From: an uncultured Kordiimonas sp.
Lineage (GTDB): Bacteria; Pseudomonadota; Alphaproteobacteria; Sphingomonadales; Kordiimonadaceae
Length of the DNA stretch: 64,000 nt
Assembly: GCA_947500295.1 (NCBI GenBank)
Contig: CANMRM010000003.1
Span: 248,001 to 312,000, forward strand
Direction: 5' to 3'
Shown here: in pieces, positions 51,680 to 60,702 of the stretch
How the letters are laid out: each line of letters opens with the position of its first letter
Position numbering within the stretch: position 1 is the first letter of the stretch
Notes under the pieces: generated by a model
Told to the model about the DNA's origin: nothing
Databases searched by the model: none
What the model saw: the letters and a program-made list of their open reading frames with translations, nothing else
Position numbers and translations under genes: made by a program

Positions 51680-52257
51680 ATATGCACGCCCAAAACGCAC
51701 ACAGCTACAGCATGACGGACTCTGCGCCGGTTGGTGTAGATGTAAGGCAGGCCCTCAGTCCGCACTTTCGCCTCAGTGAGTTCACCAAAAGTCGCACAGC
51801 CGACAAGCATCAGCTTTACAATATTCCGCGTGAAGAGGCCGAAGTGGTAAATCTGCGGGCGCTTGCCCTTCATGTTCTGGAGCCGGTGCGTTCGCTGCTG
51901 GGCAGCTATGTGATTGTCACATCAGGCTTTCGCTGCGCAACGCTGAACCGGCTCGTAGGAGGGTCTGTCAACAGTCAGCATCTGCTGGGCGAGGCTGCAG
52001 ATATTGTTGTGCGTGATGTGCCTTGCTTCGAGGCCGCTTGTGCTATTGCCGGCTCCAAAATCCCGTTTGACCAACTGATCTATGAAATCAGGGATCGAGG
52101 CGGGGAACGGAGTGAATGGATCCATATTTCGCATCGACGGTTGGGCAACAACCGGCGCGAAGCGTTGACAATCCAGAAATCAGTTGAAAGCAGGTTTGTT
52201 CATCGCGGTATTTATGCAGCTCTTCCCGGCAGTGAGGAGGGCAACGATGTTGCGTGA
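51676..52257 (+). CDS. Peptidase M15A-type endolysin
   Basis: The 193-residue protein carries the M15A zinc peptidase pattern: LSPHFRLSEFTKSRTA, IVTSGFRCATLNRLVGGSVNSQHLLGEAADI (first His and Asp ligands) and SEWIHISHRR (third His). The family cuts D-Ala-linked peptides in peptidoglycan. No signal peptide, so it needs a holin. It overlaps the 32-residue gene downstream. Confidence 0.88.
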   Translation: MNMHAQNAHSYSMTDSAPVGVDVRQALSPHFRLSEFTKSRTADKHQLYNIPREEAEVVNLRALALHVLEPVRSLLGSYVIVTSGFRCATLNRLVGGSVNSQHLLGEAADIVVRDVPCFEAACAIAGSKIPFDQLIYEIRDRGGERSEWIHISHRRLGNNRREALTIQKSVESRFVHRGIYAALPGSEEGNDVA

Positions 52258-52345
52258 TTTTCTGGCCGATTTCCTTGGCAGCTTCCTTTTGGTGACCAGT
52301 GCTCTTCTGCTGCTGGATGCATTCCTGCAATGGAGTCCGGCATGA
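52247..52345 (+). CDS. 32-residue single-TM phage peptide
   Basis: GAGGAGGG six bases before ATG and overlap with both neighbours (11 bp upstream, ATGA downstream) support a real gene. The peptide is MLRDFLADFLGS followed by a hydrophobic helix (FLLVTSALLLLDAFL) and QWSPA. It is between endolysin and holin, so a pinholin or holin regulator is a fair guess. Confidence 0.65.
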   Translation: MLRDFLADFLGSFLLVTSALLLLDAFLQWSPA

Positions 52346-52752
52346 GTATACCCATCATCGGCACGATCCTTGACGCGATAAAAAGTCCGCTCGACAAGTT
52401 GATCCCCGATAAAAATGCACGCAGGAAATTCGATCACGAGCTGGAAATGGCGCTTCTGCAGGCAGGGCTCGCCCAGGCTGAAATCAACAAAATGGAGGCC
52501 CAGCATCCATCTGTTTTTGTCGCGGGCTGGCGGCCATTCATCGGATGGGTTTGTGGTCTTGCGCTTGCCTGGCATTTCCTTGGGTTCGATATCGCCAACT
52601 GGCTGCGGATCGTGTTTTTTCCAGAGACCCCGCCACCTCCGGCCCTTAACGGCACCGAAACACTTGTGACAGTCCTTCTCTCCATGCTCGGGCTTGGCGG
52701 GTTGCGGACTGTCGAAAAGCTAAAGGGTGTTGGCAGGGACAGCTGGAAGTGA
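52342..52752 (+). CDS. GTA-type three-TM holin
   Basis: The 136-residue protein matches the GTA_holin_3TM family: LIPDKNARRKFDHELEMALLQAGLAQAEINKMEAQHPSVFVAGWRPFIGWVCGLALAWHF and ETLVTVLLSMLGLGGLRTVEKLKG. It opens the inner membrane for the endolysin. This family is named from GTA clusters, which supports the GTA link. Confidence 0.87.
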   Translation: MSIPIIGTILDAIKSPLDKLIPDKNARRKFDHELEMALLQAGLAQAEINKMEAQHPSVFVAGWRPFIGWVCGLALAWHFLGFDIANWLRIVFFPETPPPPALNGTETLVTVLLSMLGLGGLRTVEKLKGVGRDSWK

Positions 52753-52816
52753 GGAGGAATGCGGCCCCATTCGTAAGGCCATTCCTGTGGAGGCTTAGCG
52801 CCCCCCCAACCAACGC

Positions 52817-53347
52817 CTAGTTCATGTGTTCCTGAAGAGTGGTGCCTAGTTCCCGCAAGGTAAGGATGTATTGTTTCTCCAGCGTGTATAGGTCTGACGT
52901 GACATAGAATTCATCGGCAGATGTAGGCTCAATTTCCCCGGCCTCAACGGATTTGAGGTATCCAAAATATATGTTGGCGGCGGCCGATGCAGCCTCAAAC
53001 CGTTCCTGCAATATCTGACTGGTGTAAAAGTCTTCCTGATCAAACAGCTCGGCCATAAGCGCGTCGATCGACGATTGCTGCCCTTCCAGGTCTGCCCGAA
53101 AGTTCGATATCGCTTCGATAACCTCGTCCGTGTTTTCGGGTTTCAGCAGAGCAGCGTGTATAGCCGGCGTGTAGCGGGAAACATTAAAGGCTATTTCACC
53201 AGCCTTTTTTGTGACCTGCCCTTCTGCTGAACTCGATGCCAGTATTTCCTTGAATTCAACAATCGACGCAGGCCCCCGATAGACAAGGTAAGCGATACTC
53301 AACGCCAGCAGTACAACAAGCATCGCAATGCGTCTGTTTTTCGTCAT
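52817..53347 (-). CDS. Membrane-anchored periplasmic protein, divergent SOS pair
   Basis: The 176-residue protein has one N-terminal TM helix (RIAMLVVLLALSIAYLVYRG) and a helical periplasmic domain (ISNFRADLEGQQSSIDALMAELFDQEDFYTSQILQERFEAASAAANIYFGYL). AGGGGG precedes the ATG at 53347. It is divergent from the gene at 53428 with a LexA box between. It does not share the Cys pattern of partners 1-3, but has the same anchored layout. Confidence 0.68.
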   Translation of the reverse strand: MTKNRRIAMLVVLLALSIAYLVYRGPASIVEFKEILASSSAEGQVTKKAGEIAFNVSRYTPAIHAALLKPENTDEVIEAISNFRADLEGQQSSIDALMAELFDQEDFYTSQILQERFEAASAAANIYFGYLKSVEAGEIEPTSADEFYVTSDLYTLEKQYILTLRELGTTLQEHMN

Positions 53348-53396
53348 GCGCTGATTGCCCCCTGAAAAAACGTCGACCACCCTACCTAAATCAATA

Positions 53397-53411
53397 GAAC
53401 AAATAAAGAAC
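53397..53411. promoter_or_regulatory. LexA (SOS) box
   Basis: GAACAAATAAAGAAC, identical in all 15 bases to the boxes at 32798 and 34148. It lies 50 bp from the minus gene and 17 bp from the plus gene start. Confidence 0.85.
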
Positions 53412-53427
53412 AAAATAGAGAATTGCC

Positions 53428-54903
53428 ATGGCTTTCGAGATTTCCGCCAGCGTCGGCGACGGGGGCGCAAACCGGCCTCACGATATCGCAAAGCTGCAGG
53501 CTGCCCTCTCGTATTTGCGGTTTGAAAGCAAGAGGCATGTCATAGATGGCCGCATCAATTTCTTTGGGCCTTCAGTCAAAAATTACATCATTGCCAATCC
53601 GATCCGGAAGGGCGGGGTCACTAGCTATCCCGACAAAATAGTCCCTAAAGGCCCGATCATCGACGGTTTGCGTAAAGCGCTTAGAGGCAGCACAATTGAA
53701 AAGCTTGCTGCCGTCTGGGGAACCGCCATCCTTTATGAGCCTGTGGCAGAAACAGGCGCTCTTCGCTCGTCCAGCGACTTCCTGATCCCTCCCTTCCTGT
53801 CGCTTCCACGTGTGTTTCGTTCCGGTAAAATCAACTATGCTGGCCGTATTGACGCGGTGGAGTTCATCCAGCAGCCGGTAACGCATAACAAATTTGATGT
53901 TGCCATGTCACTCGGTGGTGTTGGCAGGTTTCTTGATCCCAAAACCCATACGCTTACGCGCACACCACCCGCCGCTTTCAAGGGTTTTATCGAGCAAGAG
54001 CTCAAGCATACCGGAAAAGACTGGTCTTATGTTTCCGCCAAATCATCAGGCAGCCATTTTCACCTTCGGTCCCGGGATGTTGTAGAGGTTGGCCAACAAA
54101 TTCGTGCGTTGGGGCCAGGCAGTGCCAACCAGCGCGTTGTGTGGAACGACTTGAAAACGGCCTATAAAATTCCCGCGCGAGACCGGCTGCTTGAAGTGGT
54201 CGGGCGCATTCATGCCGAAGCCTGCGCCAGCGCAGGTGAGCTGGGTGGGCGCGTTATCAACAGACCACTTGCCAGCTATGCGGCAACAATTCTTGAAAAA
54301 GGCCTGAACTCCAACATCGTTGCGGGGCAGGAGCGGGCCTGTGCCAGTTGCCGCACTCTGGCTGATACGATTTTGCTCGCTCGGGAGCAGATGACCAACT
54401 TGAGAAAGCGCCAAGACCAGCGTTTCCGGTACCTGACGGACTATATTCTTCGAGAATCGGGCGACGCGGAGGTCGAACAAGCCCGGCAGACGTTGAGGTT
54501 GGCAGGCTCCAATCTGGTCGAGATACCTGGTTTGGGTGATGTGATTTTTGGTGTTGAGCCAGATTTAGGGCAACAGCTAGATAACAGCAAAAAAGAGCTG
54601 CTCGACTTGGTGGTCGAACTCAGGTCAAAGCTGGGTAGGGACAGTGAATACATACGCGCTCTAAGCCGGTTTCTAACCTATGCAGATGCAGCCGTGGCCG
54701 TTGCTGCAATAGGAAACCTTACCGGTGCTTTGATCCGGCAGGCTTTTAACAAAGAAAAAGTACAACGGGAAACGCTTCGCGTGCAGCGCCAGATGTACAA
54801 TCTGCAACTTGAGTATGAAGAGGCAGAATTGAGGGAAAAACGTGCACTGCGAGATCATGACGCGCGCGGCTGTGCAGCCTGGGGTCATCTTCATCGCCGA
54901 TAA
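53428..54903 (+). CDS. Large SOS-linked protein with peptidoglycan-binding-like N-terminus
   Basis: The 491-residue protein begins ISASVGDGGANRPHDIAKLQAALSYLR...GRINFFGPSVKNYI, a pattern close to the PG_binding_1 domain found at the start of secreted or phage-delivered effectors. The rest is unassigned, with a Cys-rich spot (ERACASCRTLADTILLA), a hydrophobic stretch near residue 420 (AAVAVAAIGNLTGALI) and a coiled-coil end (VQRETLRVQRQMYNLQLEYEEAELREKRALRD). It has no homology I can see to effectors 2 or 3. Confidence 0.65.
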   Translation: MAFEISASVGDGGANRPHDIAKLQAALSYLRFESKRHVIDGRINFFGPSVKNYIIANPIRKGGVTSYPDKIVPKGPIIDGLRKALRGSTIEKLAAVWGTAILYEPVAETGALRSSSDFLIPPFLSLPRVFRSGKINYAGRIDAVEFIQQPVTHNKFDVAMSLGGVGRFLDPKTHTLTRTPPAAFKGFIEQELKHTGKDWSYVSAKSSGSHFHLRSRDVVEVGQQIRALGPGSANQRVVWNDLKTAYKIPARDRLLEVVGRIHAEACASAGELGGRVINRPLASYAATILEKGLNSNIVAGQERACASCRTLADTILLAREQMTNLRKRQDQRFRYLTDYILRESGDAEVEQARQTLRLAGSNLVEIPGLGDVIFGVEPDLGQQLDNSKKELLDLVVELRSKLGRDSEYIRALSRFLTYADAAVAVAAIGNLTGALIRQAFNKEKVQRETLRVQRQMYNLQLEYEEAELREKRALRDHDARGCAAWGHLHRR

Positions 54904-55148
54904 GTACTTCTGAGACATGTGGGTTAAGTGTGCTGCGATCCCCCGCAGCGGGGCAGGATTTTTCTCCATCCAGCCATAATGTCGCCTTTTTTAACTAACC
55001 GACTCTGACTGTTGCAAAAATACGCTAAACACCAGATTCTAAAGCCTAAAATTCTATTAATCCCGCATCAGGACGTTTGACGCCCGCTATTGATGCTGAT
55101 AGCTTACCGGCAATTTAGTATTTTTGCCTGAATTTTGGGGTTATTGTT
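54904..55148. other. AT-rich gap between the element and the RTX gene
   Basis: No gene seen. A GC-rich imperfect hairpin around 54931-54957 followed by ATTTTTC could end the upstream transcript; the remaining AT-rich DNA probably carries the RTX promoter. No direct repeat typical of an attachment site was recognised. Confidence 0.45.
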
Positions 55149-58100
55149 ATGGCTACTTTTATTGGTGATGGAACCAACAACACGCTGTCAGGTGGCGCGG
55201 ACGCGGATTCGATTTCGGGCCTTGGCGGCGACGACAGTCTTGTTGGTAACGGCGGTGCGGACACCATTCTGGGTGGTGACAATGATGACACTCTGCTTGG
55301 TGGTGACGGTAACGATAGGCTCAACACCGGCTCTGGCTGTAACGACGCCGACGGTGGCGCGGGGAACGATGTTATCCTTGGTGGTGCCGGCGGAGACGCG
55401 CTGGATGGTGGCACCGGTAATGATACCATTCTCGGCGGTGCCGGGCTCGACACCATAGATGGCGGTGACGGTGCGGACTCCATCCGCGGCTGCGATGACA
55501 ATGACACCATAATTGGCGGCGCAGGCAACGATACAATCTTTGGCGATGGCGGCATTGACCGCCTGTTTGGCGGCACAGGCGTTGACCGGATCAACGGCGG
55601 CGACGGTGCAGACGTTATCAATGGTAATGAAGATAACGACATTCTTATTGGTGGGGCAGGCGCGGATAGCATCCTTGGTGGCGCTGGCGCAGACCAGTTG
55701 TTTGGCTGTAATGACAACGATACCCTGCTTGGCGGTGCAGGCAACGATACGATGGGCGGCGATGCTGGCGATGATACATTGTTTGGCGAAGACGGTCGCG
55801 ACAGTATTAGTGGTGGCGATGACAACGACCAATTATTTGGTAATTCAGACAATGATACGCTCTCTGGCGATGGTGGCCTTGACACCCTGACTGGAGGTGA
55901 CGGTAACGACTCACTGAATGGTGGGGCCGGAAACGACTCACTTATCGGTGGCAGCGGTAATGACAGCATTGATGGCGGCACCGGTACGGATGTGCTGGTT
56001 GTTGGAGGCAATCTGGATAGCGCAAGTGATATCACTTCAGTGAGCGGCGCAGACTTCCGCATCAACGTGGAAGGAACAGACACTGTTTCAAACGTTGAAT
56101 CGATCCAGTTTGACAATGTTACTTTGTCTGGGACTACAGCCTCCGACATTGGAACGAATGTAGCGATTTCCACGACATCGAATTCTTCCGCCACGGCGAC
56201 CTTTGGCGACTCAGTATTGGCGTGGGACCCCAATTCCAGTACACCTTTGCAGGCTTCTTACGCGGCCAATGACTGGACCGTAACCCACATCAACGGCACA
56301 CCGATTTCGGCGAGTGGCGCAACTCAGGCAGTAACCACCGGTACCCTCACTATTTTAGACACCAATGGTGACGGCATGGTGGAAACAATCCGGTTTACCG
56401 GTGCTGACAGCTTGCGCAACAACGCAGCCAACCAGGATGAAACCGTTACGGTGACAATTCGAAATGCGGATTCCACCTCTACGACCACCTTTACTCTTGA
56501 TCTCAGTCTCACGGCGGACACAGCTTTTTCTGCTGATGCCGGTGGCTCCACGCTCACCGGTGACGGGGATGCAGAAACCTTCACGGGCGGTGTAGGTAAC
56601 GATAGTATTCTTGGTAATGGTGGCAACGACACGGCCGATGGCGGCGGCGGCGTAGACACAATCCGTGGCGGTGATGGCAACGACTCCCTCACAAGCGGAA
56701 CCGGGACTGCTGGCGATCGCCTGTTCGGTGATGACGGCAATGATACGCTGACAGGTGGTGGCGGTGACGACACCATAGAAGGCGGGGCAAACGACGATAC
56801 CATTGTTACGGGTGATGCGCTCACAGGTGACATCGTTTCTGCCGGTACCGGAAACGATGTCGTAACGGGCGGTAATGATGACGATACATTGAGCGGCGAT
56901 GATGGCAACGACAGCTTGACCGGCGGCACCGGTTTGGACAGCCTTCTTGGTAACAATGGCAATGACACGCTCTCCGGCGGCAACGACAACGATACAATTG
57001 ATGGCGGTGCCGGCGATGACTTGATCACCGGTGGCTTGGGCAACGATAGTATTGTCGGTGGTGCCGATAATGATATTGCTATCTTTGACGGCTCGATTAC
57101 GGGTGCAGCCAACATTGATTTGGCAGGTGGTAACTTCAACATTCTCATCGAGGGTGATGACACTGTTTCCGGCGTTGAGACATTACGCTTTGACAATGTG
57201 ACCCTGACATCCACGGCCAATGAAGATATCGGCGTTGATTTCACGCTCAGTGCTGCAGCCGGATCCAATGTTTCAAATACTGTTGCCCAGTTCGTGCTGG
57301 AATGGGTCCCAACAGATGCAACTGATCCTCTTACTCAATACAGCAACGACGAATGGACAATCACGAGAGTGAACGGTTCCACCGTTTCTGACGGCTCGGT
57401 GGTTTCACTGGATCTGGGTGATATCACTGTAACCAATGCCATCACGGCTGGCGGTGATGCTAACATCGATACAATCAGGTTTGATGCCGACACAGACGAA
57501 GGCAACGACCCGAATGTTCAAACACAGGTCGTTCCCATACAGCTTACCAACACAACCACCAACGAGGTGGTTACTGTCAATGTGACTCTGGAAATTCCGA
57601 GCGCAACGTCGCTCGATGGTACCAGCGGCAACAACCTCATCAGTGGTGATGAAAGCAATGAGACCATCAACGGACTGGGCGGCAATGACACCTTGAATGG
57701 TAATAACGGCGACGACACCATCAATGGTGGTTCGGGTAACGACCAGTTGAATGGTGGTAACCAGGACGATGTACTGAATGGCGATACTTCGTTTGATACC
57801 GGTAACGACACCCTGAACGGAAACGATGGTGACGACACATTGTCCGGTGGGCGGGGTAACGATTTGCTGGTCGGCGGTGCCGGAAATGACCAAATAAACG
57901 GCGATGTTGGTGATGATATCGCACGTTTCAGCGGTAATATTGATGCAGCAACGGATATTACTACCGTGAGCGGTGCTGATTATCAGGTTGTCGTGGAAGG
58001 AACTGATACAGTCGATACTGTTGAGACACTTCAGTTTAATAACGTTACGCTGACTACAGGTGCCTGCCAGGATATTGACTTGGGCCTTGATCTTTATGCT

Positions 58101-59597
58101 GACGGCGCGACGGCTGGTTCAAATACAGACACCTATGCAGATCGTATTCTGGACTGGGATCCAAGTAACGCTAACCCACTGCAAGCCTACAGTGATGACG
58201 ATTGGACGATCTCCCATGTCGGAGGCGTAGCGGTTTCTGCGGGAAGTGCCGTTAGTACCGAACATGGTACAATTACCGTCACGGACGCGGATAGCGACGG
58301 CAACATTGATACAATTCAGTTTACTGCGGATGGAAATCTCACCAATGCAGCTTCTAATCTGGATGAAACAGTAGAAGTCACTATCGTTAGAGCGAACGAC
58401 TCGAGTGTTACTGACACGTTGACTCTTAATTTGCGGGTAGTCGCGGACGTTTCATTTACGGCCAATGATGACGGTGGTTTGATTGAAGGCTCCGACGATG
58501 CGGAGAACTTTGTCGGTGCTACTGGCGATGACCGGTTCCGCGGCGAGGGAGGAAACGATTCATTCACCGCCGGCGCCGGAAATGATACTGTGGCAGCTGG
58601 TAACGGCGATGACATTGCGATCATGGGCCAAGGTAACGACAAGATATTTGCTGGTTCAGATGATACTGGCAATGATATTCTTCGCGGCGATGCAGGTAAC
58701 GACACACTTTTCGGTGGGGCCGGTAACGACGTTATCGTCGGCGGTGGCGCAAACTCAACCTTGTATGGCGGTGCCTCCGGTGACTCCAGTTCTGAGGATG
58801 GAGCCGACATTATATTTGGTGGCGCTGGCAACGATACGCTCGTTGGTGGTGGTTGGAATGATGCTGACAATAATGGCGTTGTAGCGATAGGTGAAGTGAC
58901 CAACACTGCGTCGGACGGTTTCAACATCATGTATGCCGGCGCTGGCAATGACGATGTGTATGGCTCAGGCAGCAATGAAATACTTGGTGGTGGCGAAGGC
59001 AACGACGAAATCTACGGGCTAGGCGGTAATGATACCGTATACTCCGGTAGAGGTGATGCCGCGAATTCGGACGACACCGTATTGGGTGGCGAAGGCAATG
59101 ATATTGTTTTCGGTGGCGATGGTAACGACAGTATTCAAGGCGAAAATGGCAATGATCAGCTGTTTGGCGGTAATAACAACGATACCTTGAGCGGCGGTGG
59201 TGGTTCCGACGAGATATTCGGCGGTGCAGGCAACGACAGCATTACTGGCGGCGCTGCGGCTGACACACTTCGTGGTGGGGCCGGCGATGATACCCTCTCG
59301 GGGGGTGCCGGGGATGATACATTGAATGGTGGTAGCGGTAGCGACACATTTATCTTCAGCGCTGACACCGGCAGTAATGACACCATCGTCGACTTTGACG
59401 TCAGTACAGACGTGCTGAATGTCAGCACAATACCGACGGCATTTACCAATCTTCAGTCGGTCAAGAACCGCGCTGAAGATACCGAACAAGATGGTGTCGA
59501 CGGCGTGCTTATCAATTTGGGGGGTGGTTCAACCATCTTCCTGCGTGGCGTTTCGGAAGATGACCTGACACTCGATAACTTTATCGGGGTGAGTTAA
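55149..59597 (+). CDS. Giant RTX (haemolysin-type Ca-binding repeat) secreted protein
   Basis: The 1482-residue, very acidic protein is made of RTX nonapeptides (GGxGxDxLx type) in four blocks. They are separated by three homologous ~190-residue domains (about residues 281-475, 640-825, 922-1105), each starting D-x-A/L-x-F/V...GTDTV-x-x-V-E and containing EW/DWT-I-x-H/R. The C-terminus (DTFIFSADTGSNDTIVDFDVSTDVLNV..LDNFIGVS) is a type I secretion signal region. No secretion genes are adjacent. It lacks signal peptide and enzymatic domain, so an adhesin or surface-layer role is likely. Confidence 0.9.
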   Translation: MATFIGDGTNNTLSGGADADSISGLGGDDSLVGNGGADTILGGDNDDTLLGGDGNDRLNTGSGCNDADGGAGNDVILGGAGGDALDGGTGNDTILGGAGLDTIDGGDGADSIRGCDDNDTIIGGAGNDTIFGDGGIDRLFGGTGVDRINGGDGADVINGNEDNDILIGGAGADSILGGAGADQLFGCNDNDTLLGGAGNDTMGGDAGDDTLFGEDGRDSISGGDDNDQLFGNSDNDTLSGDGGLDTLTGGDGNDSLNGGAGNDSLIGGSGNDSIDGGTGTDVLVVGGNLDSASDITSVSGADFRINVEGTDTVSNVESIQFDNVTLSGTTASDIGTNVAISTTSNSSATATFGDSVLAWDPNSSTPLQASYAANDWTVTHINGTPISASGATQAVTTGTLTILDTNGDGMVETIRFTGADSLRNNAANQDETVTVTIRNADSTSTTTFTLDLSLTADTAFSADAGGSTLTGDGDAETFTGGVGNDSILGNGGNDTADGGGGVDTIRGGDGNDSLTSGTGTAGDRLFGDDGNDTLTGGGGDDTIEGGANDDTIVTGDALTGDIVSAGTGNDVVTGGNDDDTLSGDDGNDSLTGGTGLDSLLGNNGNDTLSGGNDNDTIDGGAGDDLITGGLGNDSIVGGADNDIAIFDGSITGAANIDLAGGNFNILIEGDDTVSGVETLRFDNVTLTSTANEDIGVDFTLSAAAGSNVSNTVAQFVLEWVPTDATDPLTQYSNDEWTITRVNGSTVSDGSVVSLDLGDITVTNAITAGGDANIDTIRFDADTDEGNDPNVQTQVVPIQLTNTTTNEVVTVNVTLEIPSATSLDGTSGNNLISGDESNETINGLGGNDTLNGNNGDDTINGGSGNDQLNGGNQDDVLNGDTSFDTGNDTLNGNDGDDTLSGGRGNDLLVGGAGNDQINGDVGDDIARFSGNIDAATDITTVSGADYQVVVEGTDTVDTVETLQFNNVTLTTGACQDIDLGLDLYADGATAGSNTDTYADRILDWDPSNANPLQAYSDDDWTISHVGGVAVSAGSAVSTEHGTITVTDADSDGNIDTIQFTADGNLTNAASNLDETVEVTIVRANDSSVTDTLTLNLRVVADVSFTANDDGGLIEGSDDAENFVGATGDDRFRGEGGNDSFTAGAGNDTVAAGNGDDIAIMGQGNDKIFAGSDDTGNDILRGDAGNDTLFGGAGNDVIVGGGANSTLYGGASGDSSSEDGADIIFGGAGNDTLVGGGWNDADNNGVVAIGEVTNTASDGFNIMYAGAGNDDVYGSGSNEILGGGEGNDEIYGLGGNDTVYSGRGDAANSDDTVLGGEGNDIVFGGDGNDSIQGENGNDQLFGGNNNDTLSGGGGSDEIFGGAGNDSITGGAAADTLRGGAGDDTLSGGAGDDTLNGGSGSDTFIFSADTGSNDTIVDFDVSTDVLNVSTIPTAFTNLQSVKNRAEDTEQDGVDGVLINLGGGSTIFLRGVSEDDLTLDNFIGVS

Positions 59598-59620
59598 AGG
59601 CCTAATACTTCTGACAGTAA

Positions 59621-59647
59621 AAAAACCCCGGTTCCGCCGGGGTTTTT
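59621..59647 (+). terminator. Rho-independent terminator of the RTX gene
   Basis: AAAAACCCCGG-TTCCG-CCGGGGTTTTT: 11 bp perfect, continuing into TCTTTT. It starts 24 bp after the stop codon. Confidence 0.93.
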
Positions 59648-59835
59648 CTTTTGTGGCAAGCCGTTCGTGCTTTCCGCGTACCCCCCTCCTTCTCACAGAG
59701 GCACTTTTTGATCGCCTCTTCCCTTCCTGACAAAAACCCCGTTTCTTCACCGGAACTCACCTGCCTCGCCAACTTTCCCCATGTGGCTTGAAGTGTTTTG
59801 GCTTTATTCATAGGCTTGATCTGATATCAGGATCT

Positions 59836-60579
59836 ATGATGAAGCAAGAAGCCCATATCAAGTTTCGAATTCGGGCTGCAGACCCTGCGCTGGGTCAACA
59901 GCACCTTCTGTCTGACAGCGAGCACGACCGCCTGGCCGGTATGCATGAAGGCGCTCGCCCAGCATTTGTGACAGCGCGAACCATGCTGCGCGCTGAACTG
60001 GGCGCCTATATGGGGCTTACAGCTGCCGCTGTACCACTTGAGCAGGAAGGTGCAGGGCGCATATCCATCAGTGGCTTCCAACCTGGTGAACCTCCCTTTT
60101 TTTCTGTTTCACATACTGGTGCGGCGGAGGCTGGCATTGCGGCGGTTGCAACAACGGATGCAACACCCATCGGTATCGACATACAGCAGGTAGACCATGT
60201 AATTGACTGGCGGCGTGTCGCCGAGAGGCGGTTCCCGGAACGGGAATGTTCGTTGCTGGCAGCCATGCCACCAAATGAAGGCCGCCTGTTGTTCTTTACT
60301 TTGTGGGCGATCAAGGAAGCGTGCGTCAAACTTGAGGATGGCACCCTGATGCCCTACTTGCGTGGCGTTGAAGTTGAATTTGGAAACGGACAGTTCCGCC
60401 TGGTTGCTCCTACGCCGCGTGGCTTGGAAACGGTCTCGATATTCTTTCACTATGTTCCTGAATTTGAATTGGCTGTTGCCTGCGTATCGCGGGATCCCGT
60501 GGAGGTTTTTCTGGATTGCAGCATAGAGCCACCCACGCCAAAACCCGACCCCCTCAGCAATACGGCATCCGGACCTTAG
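59836..60579 (+). CDS. Sfp-type 4'-phosphopantetheinyl transferase
   Basis: The ~247-residue protein has both signatures of the family: IGIDIQQVD (Mg-binding Asp) and FFTLWAIKEACVKL (the W-x-x-KEA-x-x-K motif). It transfers phosphopantetheine from CoA to carrier proteins of polyketide, peptide or fatty-acid synthases. No such synthase is nearby. Two ATGs (59836, 59839) are equally possible starts. Confidence 0.87.
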   Translation: MMKQEAHIKFRIRAADPALGQQHLLSDSEHDRLAGMHEGARPAFVTARTMLRAELGAYMGLTAAAVPLEQEGAGRISISGFQPGEPPFFSVSHTGAAEAGIAAVATTDATPIGIDIQQVDHVIDWRRVAERRFPERECSLLAAMPPNEGRLLFFTLWAIKEACVKLEDGTLMPYLRGVEVEFGNGQFRLVAPTPRGLETVSIFFHYVPEFELAVACVSRDPVEVFLDCSIEPPTPKPDPLSNTASGP

Positions 60580-60636
60580 AAATTCGCCTGCGATCCAGTC
60601 ATTTGTTTTCTTGCGCTTTTGGCCGCGCCGCGCTAG

Positions 60637-60678
60637 CCAAGTTTCTGGGGCCAAGTTTCTGGGCCCAAGTTTTTGGGC
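60637..60678. repeat. Three tandem 14-bp repeats before kdsA
   Basis: CCAAGTTTCTGGGG, CCAAGTTTCTGGGC and CCAAGTTTTTGGGC follow one another. The last, read with the preceding G/C, folds as GCCCAA-GTTT-TTGGGC 24 bp before the kdsA start, so it could act as a leader hairpin. Confidence 0.8.
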
Positions 60679-60702
60679 TAAGAACTTTTCAGAAGGATGC
60701 TT

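Larger units (their letters stand above)
23100..54903. mobile_element. Prophage- or GTA-like element
   Basis: The element holds an immunity region, one early replication-type gene, a full head-tail-lysis set in the usual siphophage order, and several SOS-controlled accessory cassettes. The left border is set by the operator cluster and the right border by the last SOS-linked gene. No integrase, recombinase, primase, helicase or tRNA attachment site was seen. That suggests either a domesticated prophage/GTA or one whose early genes lie elsewhere. Confidence 0.85.

Noticed and set aside
55149-59400. Regular short repeats resembling a CRISPR array
   Set aside because: The repeats are in-frame RTX nonapeptide codons without constant repeats and unique spacers; no cas genes in the window.
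55115-59489. Long minus-strand frames opposite the RTX gene
   Set aside because: Shadows caused by the repetitive GGxGxD codon pattern; Ser/Pro- or Val/Ile/Thr-rich low-complexity products.
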